DNA of 64,000 bases from Piromyces finnis (Eukaryota > Neocallimastigomycota > Neocallimastigomycetes > Neocallimastigales > Neocallimastigaceae). This document shows positions 20,101 to 23,606 of the stretch, piece by piece. The position numbers and the translations under genes were made by a program. How positions within the stretch are numbered: position 1 is the first letter of the stretch; the number at the start of each line of letters is the position of its first letter. The notes beneath the pieces are model-generated. The model was not told the DNA's origin. It worked only from the letters and a program-made list of their open reading frames with translations, and did not search any database. The stretch covers positions 186,001-250,000 of the forward strand of contig MCFH01000043.1 of the NCBI GenBank assembly GCA_002104945.1. The letters run 5' to 3'.

Positions 20101-20676
20101 AAATCTGATATAATTGAATTAGTATTTGATCAATTTAATATATCCGAGGAACAAATTCCAATTTTCTTATTATTTGTGAACGGTATATTCGTATTATTAT
20201 TAAAATGCATGATTGAATCAATTAATTATATTAAATCACAATTTAGATCTTTAGAAAAAGATAATACGTACATTGATCGTGCGTATAATTTAAGTAGAAT
20301 ATTAATAACTAATCTTGTTTTATATGCAATTGCAGTATTTGGAACTTCTGTTAATTCAAATACGAACGTGTCTTTAATATCTCAACTCTCTGTATTATAT
20401 ACTATTCTTACTATTCCTTATACTATCTTAGTTATGTTAGATAATCATCATTATTTACCTTTACCTCAAGGCGTATTATTATTTATTTTTATTTCTGGAT
20501 GTGTTCCTATAAGATTAATAAATCGTGGTGAATTGTATGAAAAAATAATAACTTTACCAGATACTATTAGTGAATGCTTTTCTTCAATATATCTAAGTCC
20601 AAGTGAGTTATATAATAAATTAGTAACATTACCTTCAAGGATACATGAAATAAGACAAAATACAATTCACTATTAA
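1..20676 (+). CDS. Giant PEVK-like acidic repeat protein with C-terminal membrane domain (5' partial)
   Basis: Frame 1 is open from the first base to the TAA at 20674-20676, giving 6891 visible residues. No start codon is evident near the left edge, so the gene begins upstream. Nearly all of it is low-complexity sequence built from Glu, Val, Pro, Ile, Gln and Ser, punctuated by basic modules such as KKRYIKKIIRYITRKNPITG. After the array (about residue 6165) come three diverged modules, a Lys/Asn/Ser-rich stretch (residues about 6330-6560) and a hydrophobic end. Membrane helices lie roughly at nt 19687-19746, 20032-20097, 20161-20210, 20299-20349, 20371-20445 and 20455-20520. I recognise no enzyme domain. 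The composition recalls the disordered elastic PEVK part of titin, but that is an analogy and not evidence of homology. My inference is a membrane-anchored disordered tether or scaffold. No intron signal interrupts the frame. Confidence 0.85.
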   Translation, partial: PIKGVEEVVLEPKDEIIEELPVEEQKPVVEVVEEVVTEPKEEIIEEKQVEEQKPVEEAVEEVVSEPKEEIIEEQSVEGQQPVEEVASEPKEEIIEENVREEIIEVPSEESGKKRFIKGIIRYITRKNPVTGEEIVEEIVNEESIEEQPVEVVEDVDSEPREESTEEQPVEEVVEEVISEPKEEIIEEQPVEKQEKKPILYRVFKKSNRRRRKSKNPIEEGVKEVGSEPKEESTEEQPVEEVVEEVISETNDERIEEQPIKGVEEVVLEPKNEIIEELPVEEQKPVVEVVEEVVTEPKEEIIEEQPIEEQQPVEEQQPVEEVVTEPKEEIIEQQVEEQKPVVEIVEEVVSEQNDEITEKQPVEEVVEEIISEPKEEIIEENVREEIIEVPYEESGKKRFIKRIIRYITRKNPITGEEIVEEIVNEESTEEQPVEVVEEVDSEPRDESTEEQPVEEVVEEVVTEPKEEIIEEQPVEKQPIVEVVEEVVSEPKEEIIEEQSVEEQQPVEEVVTEPKEEIIEEQPVEEQKPVEEAVEEVVSEPKEEIIEEQSVEGQQPVEEVASEPKEEIIEENVREEIIEVPYEESGKKRFIKRIIRYITRKNPVTGEEIVEEIVNEESTEEQPVEVVEEVDSEPRDESTEEQPVEEVVEEVVTEPKEEIIEEQPVEEAVEDVVSEPKEEIIEENVKEEIIEVPSEELGKKRFIKRIIRYITRKNPVTGEEIVEEIVNEESIEEQPVEVVEDVDSEPREESTEEQPVEEVVEEVISEPKEEIIEEQPVEKQEKKPILYRVFKKSNRRRRKSKNPIEEGVKEVGSEPKEESTEEQPVEEVVEEVISETNDERIEEQPIKGVEEVVLEPKNEIIEELPVEEQKPVVEVVEEVVTEPKEEIIEEQPIEEQQPVEEQQPVEEVVTEPKEEIIEQQVEEQKPVVEIVEEVVSEQNDEITEKQPVEEVVEEIISEPKEEIIEENVREEIIEVPYEESGKKRFIKRIIRYITRKNPVTGEEIVEEIVNEESTEEQPVEVVEEVDSEPRDESTEEQPVEEVVEEVVTEPKEEIIEEQPVEEAVEDVVSEPKEEIIEENVKEEIIEVPSEELGKKRFIKRIIRYITRKNPVTGEEIVEEIVNEESTEEQPVEEVEDVDSEPREESTEEQPVEEVVEEVISEPKEEIIEEQPVEKQEKKPILYRVFKKSNRRRRKSKNPIEEGVEEVGSEPKKESTEEQPVEEVVEEVISETNDERIEEQPIKCVEEVVLEPKNEIIEELPVEEQKPVVEVVEEVVTEPKEEIIEEKQVEEQKPVVEVVEEVVTEPKEEIIEEKQVEEQKPVVEVVEEVVTEPKEEIIEQQVEEQKPVVEIVEEVGSEQNDEITEKQPVEEVVEEVISEPKEEIIEENVREEIIEVPSEESGKKRFIKRIIRYITRKNPVTGEEIVEEIVNEESTEEQPVVEVVEEFISEPKEEIIEKQPVEEQKPVVEVVEEVVTEPKEEIIDEQPVEEQPIVEVINEVNDEITEEQPVVEEVEEVVSEPKEEVVEEKQPTEEVISELKEEIIEDKQAEKQEKKPVLYRVFKKNNRRRRKTKNTNEEIVEVTSEPREEIIEKPETEVSKEVVSEPKEESTEEQPIVEEFITEVKEEIIEEEQPVEKQEKKQILYRVFKKSNRRRRKSKNPSEEALSEPKEGSTEEQPVVEVVEEITSEPKEEIVEEQPVEEVAEENIIEDVNIKENDKIISYNQNEDSIIDGLLNKVNKCNGNEYFELIPSVIEMIINEVRFDNNSSEKEKQNILNRLLKQFNICENVEQPAEEAISKKEIVEEVAKEQAAEEVISSELKEEIIEQPVTEVVEEKPIEKSIEQPVEEVSSEPKEEVIEQQPITEVVEEVVEVVEEKPIEQPIEQKVEEVSSAPKEEIIEQQPITEVVEEFVEVDEEQPNKQPVEEVSSEPKEEVIEQQPITEVVEEVEEVVEEQPIEQPIEQPVEDSSEPKEEIIEQPITEVVEEVEEVVEEKPIEQPIEQPVEVSSEPKEEIIEQQPITEVVEEVEEVVEEVVEEQPNKQPVEEVSSEPKEEVIEQQIIEVISDEILNKENETKENEYIGLIPSVIEMIINEVKFNNSNFENENQNILSKLLKKFNIYENIEQQPITEVVEEVEEVVEEQPIEQPVEVSSEPKEEIIEQQPINEVVEEVEEVVEEQPIEQPVEEVSSEQKEEIIEQPITEVVEEVEEVVEEKPIEQPIEQPVEVSSEPKEEIIEQQPITEVIEEVVKEVVEEQPIEQPVEVSSEPKEEIIEQQPITEVVEEVVEVVEEPKEVVETEIREEIIEIPSTEPVKKRYIKKIIRYITRKNPITGEEVVEEVVEEQSIEQPLEEVSSEPKEEIIEQQPITEVVEEVEEVFEEQPIEQLIEQPVEEVSSEPKEEIIEQPITEVVEEVEVVEEVVEKQPIEQPVEVSSEPKEEVIEQQPITEVVEEVEEVVEEKPIEQPIEQPVEVSSEPKEEIIEQQPITEVVEEVEEVFEEQPIKQPIEQPVEVSSEPKEEIIEQSITEVVEEVVEVVEEPKEVVETEIREEIIEIPSTEPVKKRYIKKIIRYITRKNPITGEEVVEEIVEEQPIEQPVEVSSEPREEIIEQQPITEVVEEVEEVVEEKPIEQPIEQPVEDSSEPKEEIIEQPITEVVEEVEEVVEEKPIEQPIEQPVEVSSEPKEEIIEQPITEVVEEVVEVVEEPKEVVETEIREEIIEIPSTEPVKKRYIKKIIRYITRKNPITGEEVVEEIVEEQSIEQPVEVSSEPKEEIIEQQPITEVVEEVVEEQPIEQPVEVSSEPKEEIIEQQTITEVIEEVEEVVEEQPIEQPIEQPVEVSSEPKEEIIEQPITEVVEEVEEVVEEQPIEQPIEQLVEVSSEPKEEIIEQKPITEVVEEVVEVVEEPKEVVETEIREEIIEIPSTEPVKKRYIKKIIRYITRKNPITGEEVVEEIVEEQPIEQPLEEVSSEPKEEIIEQKPITEVVEEVVEEQPIEQPVEVSSEPKEEIIEQPITEVIEEVVEVVEKPKEVVETEIREEIIEIPSTEPVKKRYIKKIIRYITRKNPITGEEVVEEVVEEQPIEQPLEEVSSETKEEIIEQQPITEVVEEVEEVVEEQPIEQPIEQLVEVSSEPKEEIIEQQPITEVVEEVEEVVEEKPIEQPIEQLVEVSSEPKEEIIEQKPITEVVEEVEEVVEEQPIEQPVEVSSEPKEEIIEQKPITEVVEEVVEEQPIEQPVEVSSEPKEEIIEQPITEVIEEVVEVVEEQPIEQPIEQPVEVSSEPKEEIIEQPITEVVEEVEEVVEEQPIEQPIEQLVEVSSEPKEEIIEQKPITEVVEEVVEVVEEPKEVVETEIREEIIEIPSTEPVKKRYIKKIIRYITRKNPITGEEVVEEVVEEQPIEQPLEEVSSETKEEIIEQQPITEVVEEVEEVVEEQPIEQPIEQLVEVSSEPKEEIIEQQPITEVVEEVEEVVEEKPIEQPIEQLVEVSSEPKEEIIEQKPITEVVEEVEEVVEEQPIEQPVEVSSEPKEEIIEQKPITEVVEEVVEEQPIEQPVEVSSEPKEEIIEQPITEVIEEVVEVVEKPKEVVETEIREEIIEIPSTEPVKKRYIKKIIRYITRKNPITGEEVVEEVVEEQPIEQPLEEVSSETKEEIIEQQPITEVVEEVEEVVEEQPIEQPIEQLVEVSSEPKEEIIEQQPITEVVEEVEEVVEEKPIEQPIEQLVEVSSEPKEEIIEQKPITEVVEEVEEVVEEQPIEQPVEVSSEPKEEIIEQKPITEVVEEVVEEQPIEQPVEVSSEPKEEIIEQPITEVIEEVVEVVEKPKEVVETEIREEIIEIPSTEPVKKRYIKKIIRYITRKNPITGEEVVEEVVEEQPIEQPLEEVSSETKEEIIEQPITEVVEEVEEVVEEVVEEQPIEQPVEVSSEPKEEIIEQQPITEVVEEVEEVVEEKPIEQPIEQLVEVSSEPKEEIIEQKPITEVVEEVEEVVEEQPIEQPIEQPVEEVSSEPKEEIIEQQPITEVVEEVEEVVEEQPIEQPIEQPVEVSSEPKEEIIEQQPITEVVEEVVEEQPIEQPVEVSSEPKEEIIEQQPITEVIEEVEEVVEEQSIEQPIEQPVEVSSEPKEEIIEQQPITEVVEEVVEEQPIEQPVEVSSEPKEEIIEQQPITEVIEEVEEVVEEQSIEQPIEQPVEVSSEPKEEIIEQQPITEVVEEVVEEQPIEQPVEVSSEPKEEIIEQQPITEVIEEVEEVVEEQPIEQPIEQPVEVSSEPKEEIIEQPITEVVEEVEEVVEEQPIEQPIEQLVEVSSEPKEEIIEQKPITEVVEEVVEVVEEPKEVVETEIREEIIEIPSTEPVKKRYIKKIIRYITRKNPITGEEVVEEVVEEQPIEQPLEEVSSEPKEEIIEQPITEVVEEVEEVVEEVVEEQPIEQPIEQPVEVSFEPKEEIIEQKPITEVVEEVVEEQPIEQPVEVSSEPKEEIIEQQPITEVIEEVEEVVEEQSIEQPIEQPVEVSSEPKEEIIEQQPITEVVEEVVEEQPIEQPVEVSSEPKEEIIEQQPITEVIEEVEEVVEEQPIEQPIEQPVEVSSEPKEEIIEQPITEVVEEVEEVVEEQPIEQPIEQLVEVSSEPKEEIIEQKPITEVVEEVVEVVEEPKEVVETEIREEIIKIPSTEPVKKRYIKKIIRYITRKNPITGEEVVEEVVEEQPIEQPLEEVSSEPKEEIIEQQPITEVVEEVEEVVEEQPIEQPIEQPVEEVSSEPKEEIIEQPITEVVEEVEEVVEEQPIEQPIEQLVEVSSEPKEEIIEQKPITEVVEEVVEVVEEPKEVVETEIREEIIEIPSTEPVKKRYIKKIIRYITRKNPITGEEVVEEIVEEQPIEQPVEVSSEPREEIIEQKPITEVVEEVEEVVEEKPIEQPIEQLVEVSSEPKEEIIEQKPITEVVEEVEEVVEEQPIEQPIEQPVEEVSSEPKEEIIEQKPITEVVEEVVEEQPIEQPVEVSSEPKEEIIEQPITEVIEEVVEVVEKPKEVVETEIREEIIEIPSTEPVKKRYIKKIIRYITRKNPITGEEVVEEVVEEQPIEQPLEEVSSETKEEIIEQPITEVVEEVEVVEEVVEKQPIEQPLEEVSSEPKEEVIEQQPITEVVEEVEEVVEEQPIKQPIEQPVEVSSEPKEEIIEQSITEVVEEVVEVVEEPKEVVETEIREEIIEIPSTEPVKKRYIKKIIRYITRKNPITGEEVVEEIVEEQPIEQPVEVSSEPREEIIEQQPITEVVEEVEEVVEEKPIEQPIEQLVEVSSEPKEEIIEQPITEVVEEVEEVVEEKPIEQPIEQPVEVSSEPKEEIIEQPITEVVEEVVEVVEEPKEVVETEIREEIIEIPSKEPVKKRYIKKIIRYITRKNPITGEEVVEEVVEEQSIEQPLEEVSSEPKEEVIEQQPITEVVEEVEEVVEEKPIEQPIEQPVEEVSSEPREEIIEQPITEVVEEVVEVVEEPKEVVETEIREEIIEIPSTEPVKKRYIKKIIRYITRKNPITGEEVVEEIVEEQSIEQPVEVSSEPKEEIIEQQPITEVVEEVVEEQPIEQPVEVSSEPKEEIIEQQTITEVIEEVEEVVEEQPIEKPIEQPVEVSSEPKEEIIEQPITEVVEEVEEVVEEQPIEQPIEQLVEVSSEPKEEIIEQKPITEVVEEVVEVVEEPKEVVETEIREEIIEIPSTEPVKKRYIKKIIRYITRKNPITGEEVVEEVVEEQPIEQPLEEVSSEPKEEIIEQQPITEVVEEVEEVVEEQPIEQPIEQPVEEVSSEPKEEIIEQPITEVVEEVEEVVEEQPIEQPIEQLVEVSSEPKEEIIEQKPITEVVEEVVEVVEEPKEVVETEIREEIIEIPSTEPVKKRYIKKIIRYITRKNPITGEEVVEEVVEEQPIEQPLEEVSSEPKEEVIEQQPITEVVEEVEEVVEEKPIEQPIEQPVEEVSSEPREEIIEQPITEVVEEVEEVVEEQPIEQPIEQLVEVSSEPKEEIIEQKPITEVVEEVVEVVEEPKEVVETEIREEIIEIPSTEPVKKRYIKKIIRYITRKNPITGEEVVEEIVEEQPIEQPVEVSSETKEEIIEQPITEVVEEVEEVVEEKPIEQPIEQPVEVSSETKEEIIEQPITEVVEEVEEVVEEKPIEQPIEQPVEVSSEPKEEIIEQPITEVVEEVVKETKEVVETEIIEEIIEIPSTEPLKKRYIKRIIKCIKRNNPNNGKEEVVNEIISEEPTPEEKEIIVEVPSDEKDKKKFVKRIIRIIKRKNEDSNMEEIVEDIISEEPVKEEREITVEIPTGKKGKTKFVKRVVKYITRKNPFNGKEEVIEEIVSEEPVEDSSKKSIFKIITDKIKNVLNNNNEEEIICMPRDENIENTEKEETEEEIEDGDINDSKVLYRVYSKNRRNKIRNRKRNKSFETSSKTANIPNEFTENKEDQSETYVNKKIDECNSRILNNSIIEEATDEQLMMSETIIDDDLINEVPLENKNKLIDHNNNEIIILSQSTSGKKRRNSKKSKSKKSSNKKKILTKNNELSEEYNSDNIKDSGNGTDLSEVKNKNISSEIQTDKLIEYDKFSFIKYIISLIFYLIGLFNIFQKSQKNNKINNTTEDVKSKEIKINEKSNFKLTKDEKPNFRLRKTNNLSRQSKKNENDDVNVMKITNNKDINLTDKEKINIVEDKINNKSFNDKKTILRILLLPFLIYIIGKSLMLLPDKSDIIELVFDQFNISEEQIPIFLLFVNGIFVLLLKCMIESINYIKSQFRSLEKDNTYIDRAYNLSRILITNLVLYAIAVFGTSVNSNTNVSLISQLSVLYTILTIPYTILVMLDNHHYLPLPQGVLLFIFISGCVPIRLINRGELYEKIITLPDTISECFSSIYLSPSELYNKLVTLPSRIHEIRQNTIHY
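5185..5364 (+). repeat. Non-repetitive 60-residue insert, copy 1, inside the giant protein
   Basis: Residues 1729-1788 break the acidic repeat pattern. They include the motif LIPSVIEMIINEV followed by an ILNRLLKQFNI segment, and look like two short amphipathic helices. A second copy lies 1002 bp downstream (6187-6366) with many substitutions, so the pair is an old duplication compared with the surrounding array. I do not recognise the domain. Confidence 0.75.
6187..6366 (+). repeat. Non-repetitive 60-residue insert, copy 2, inside the giant protein
   Basis: Residues 2063-2122 repeat the helical insert found at 5185-5364. LIPSVIEMIINEV is identical, and ILSKLLKKFNI replaces ILNRLLKQFNI. The shared hydrophobic positions with changed polar ones suggest the segment folds or binds something, unlike the disordered sequence on either side. 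The second copy ends at the main homogenised array. Confidence 0.75.
10129..11550 (+). repeat. 711-bp higher-order tandem repeat (two adjacent copies)
   Basis: The segments 10129-10839 and 10840-11550 are near-identical 711-bp blocks (237 codons), each holding one basic module and six acidic units. A third version starts at 9181 and is 948 bp long, that is 711 plus a 237-bp insertion of two units. The period is visible from the ATTACTGGAGAAG landmark and the shared ETKEEIIEQ variant. Confidence 0.85.
12058..12714 (+). repeat. 219-bp tandem repeat, three copies
   Basis: Units 12058-12276, 12277-12495 and 12496-12714 are each 73 codons. Every unit carries the linked GTG/CCG marker pair and one ITEVIEEVEEVV segment. 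They differ mainly by CAA CCA versus CAA TCA at the unit start. Confidence 0.85.
12502..14076 (+). repeat. 951-bp duplication within the array
   Basis: Sequence from 12502-13125 recurs at 13453-14076, an offset of 951 bp, with only isolated changes. One is GAA to AAA in the EIIEIPS segment near 13946. The copies share the order of acidic units and the basic module. Confidence 0.75.
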
Positions 20677-22119
20677 TTTTATAATTTTAATGTTTTTAAT
20701 TTTAGTAATATATAAAAATATACATGTTAATACAAATATATAATTAAAAAGTTAAAATTTGAAAATACGTCAAAAATAACAAATAAATTAAAAATTTTTT
20801 TTTTTAAAAAAAAATTCCAAGTATTTAAAGTAAAATACGAAATCAATTAAAATTAAACAAAATACAAAATTAAAAAATACAAAATAAAACCAACTAACAT
20901 TAAAAAATAAATACAATAAAAATACCAACAAGAAATAATACAAGAAATAAACAAAACAAAACAAAAAACTTATATATGTTACTGGTTGATAAATAATTTA
21001 TAATAATTTTAATTATATTATATAATAATAATAATACCGAGTATAAATGAAGGATATTTGAAATTGAAATAATCATATATATAAAACTTTGTAAACAAAA
21101 CTCATTTATAAACGGATGTCAAAAGTTATTATTCATGTTTTAAATTTCAGTATATAATCAGCAACATATATAAAAGCATTAAATATATATATTTATTATA
21201 TATTTAAAAATACAAATTTTTTAAATATTCTATAAACAATATTTAATAAGTGACATAAGAATATAAAATTATATACAGTAATTTAAATTATAATAATTTT
21301 CTAAATATTCAACATTAAGCAATATTTAATCGACACACATATAAAAATATTAATTATATAATTTTATATTTTATATTATAATTCAAATCCACAAAGTGTT
21401 TTAAAGCGTTTTTTTTTTTTTTTTTAATATTTTATTAATTCAAAACGTTATTAACTATAAAAATTGAAATATAAATATTTATCAAGTTTTATCAAAATTT
21501 TCAGAAACAATAATTCTTTCAAATATTTAACAATATTACTTATTCGTATATTTAAAAATGAAATGTACTATTTGAAATCTAAATAAGATACATTTGTCAT
21601 TAATGAAACTATCAATTATTTATATATTATATTATGCATTTAATTATAGCTATATATTAATAATTAATTTAAATTTTATAAAACTATTTAATATTTCAAT
21701 TTTTCTTTTTAAATTTATATACAATAATACAATAATTTAAACTAAGTGATACCATGTTTATCACTTTTTTATTAAAAAAAAAAAAAGAATTTTTTTTTTT
21801 TTCAAACAACATGGAAAATTCGTTAAAAGTTATTACAAGAAAAAAGTTATTTAATTCTTCATGTGGTTTTAAGACAAAAAAAAAAATTTTTTTTTTTAAA
21901 TTATCTCTTAGTAAAGTTTTAAAATATTTTATTTAATCGTTAATATAAACAAAAAACTAAACCTTATATAACAAAATCAATTCAAAATTGAAAATATAAA
22001 ATACTTTTTTTTTTAACAATAAATCAATTTGAATTGGAAAACGCAAATATACAATTTAACGCAAACGTACTTTTTTTAATTTTAACAATAAAACAATTCG
22101 AATTGATCGCAAATTTACA

Positions 22120-22163
<44 letters not shown>

Positions 22164-22226
22164 GCAAACATTCATATTTTTTTTTTTAAACGAACGAACA
22201 AACAACAACAACAACAACAACAACAA

Positions 22227-22262
<36 letters not shown>

Positions 22263-22700
22263 AAACGATATTTAATACATAACTGATATAAAATTCTCAA
22301 GTTTAAAAATTGAAAATTTTTATTATTTTCAATTATAATAACTTATCATTAATATTAATATATAGCATTTATAATATGATATATAATATTTAATAATATT
22401 TTAACTTTTTCAATTTAATAATAAATAAATTATAATATTTTTATATATAATTAAAAAAAATTGTGTTGTGTATAGTTTTATATATAAAACTTTTTTTTGT
22501 GTTATAAAAAAAGAAATAAATATATTTGTTAATAATAGTAGTAATAATGTTAGAGAAATAGCTAACATATCTCATTGTAATAGAGTAATTATAGAAATAA
22601 TGAAAAAAGATTATTTAAATTTTAATAATTTTTTTGTTAATTTTATAAAGATTAGGTTAAGAATAATTTTAATAATTTAGTGAATGTATGTATCATGACT
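20677..22700. other. AT-rich intergenic region
   Basis: No supportable gene. It holds an A36 run at 22127-22162, a CAA microsatellite at about 22200-22229 and an A tract to 22260. A short degenerate repeat containing CAATTTGAATTG / CAATTCGAATTG (palindromic) lies between about 22010 and 22115. A small A/T-rich open frame at 22468-22680 has no recognisable features and I do not call it a gene. Confidence 0.7.
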
Positions 22701-22715
22701 TTGATATTAGTGTTT
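22701..22715. repeat. Left target-site duplication of LINE copy 1
   Basis: TTGATATTAGTGTTT (15 bp) recurs exactly at 26539-26553, right after the element's A tail. Duplications of this length are typical of target-primed reverse transcription by endonuclease-bearing LINEs. Confidence 0.9.
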
Positions 22716-22961
22716 CCCTCTTGGGAACGTGCCTTCATTTATTTAATAAATGTAGTTTCTCAAGGGGGTCTACTCATGCTCATGGTACTGAGAGAGTAGA
22801 AAGAATTAAATCCAAGTATTGCGCAATGGATGCTTGGTGCCCTCTTAGGAACATGCCTTCATTTATTTAATAATGGAGTTTATCAAGGGGGTCTACTCAT
22901 GCTCATGGTACTGAGAGAGTAGAAAGAATTAAATCCAAGCATTGCGCAATGGATGCTTGGT
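22716..22961 (+). repeat. Two tandem structured monomers at the 5' end of LINE copy 1
   Basis: Monomer 1 (22716-22839, 124 bp) and monomer 2 (22840-22961) align along their whole length. Each has three inverted repeats. Stem 1 is CCCTCTT with AAGGGGG (22716-22722/22762-22768; 22840-22846/22885-22891). Stem 2 is TCTACTC with GAGTAGA (22769-22775/22794-22800; 22892-22898/22917-22923), enclosing CTCA...TGAG. Stem 3 is CCAAG(T/C)AT with ATGCTTGG (22812-22819/22830-22837; 22935-22942/22953-22960). A 14-nt piece of a further copy (CTCATGGTACTGAG) is at 22993-23006. Monomer 1 begins at the first base after the target-site duplication. By analogy with rodent L1 monomers this may be a repeated promoter or leader; an RNA-processing role is also possible. 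Confidence 0.85.
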
Positions 22962-23606
22962 TAGTCTTTAAGGGAAAATTATTAGGACTAAACTCATGGT
23001 ACTGAGCGATTAAAAAACATTTTATTCATCGAATTTAAGTATTTGATGAATAAGTTGAATGTTTGATACTCAGGTAAGTTTGTATAGTATTTAATTAGAA
23101 GAGTAATACATTTTGTTGCTGTATTTTTTCTTTTATTCATGTATTCATGTAGTACTACTCTTCTCTTGTAAGAATCCAATGTAGTCAACTTTAGCATTTG
23201 CATTGTATTTTTATATTCATGTAGCTATTGTTGTATTGTTTCTTGTAAGAGACTGATTCACTCTACATCATGTAAAAATACTATTCACAAGCTTTCTGGT
23301 GTCGACATTCTTGATTCAAATTTTTTACCAATTTAAATATTTAATGAAAAGTAAAGTCAAACAATTTTAGTGTCAAAAAGCGAATCGAATTTACTAATAA
23401 CAAACCAAAACTAGAATTTTTAAAGAAAATTTACAACTAGAATTCAAAAAAAAGAAACTTTAAACAAAGCATCGTAACAATTTTTGTACTATCCAGTACT
23501 TTTAAGAAGAGAGAGAGAGACAGATTTTTTTTCCATATACGTTATATTTATAATTTTTATTAGTATTTATTTTATATTCAATATTTTTTAATTAGAATTT
23601 ATTATC

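Noticed and set aside
22468-22680. 70-codon plus frame just before LINE copy 1
   Set aside because: A/T-driven composition (Ile, Asn, Lys), no motif and no continuation on the far side of the insertion.
22688-22870. 60-codon frame across the LINE monomers
   Set aside because: It starts in host flanking DNA and crosses the target-site boundary into a structured non-coding repeat.
22716-22961. Hammerhead or HDV-type ribozyme in the LINE monomers
   Set aside because: I looked for a hammerhead core; CTGAGAG near 22788 does not fit CUGANGA, and I cannot trace an HDV-type double pseudoknot by eye. The stems are real but no known ribozyme class is supported.
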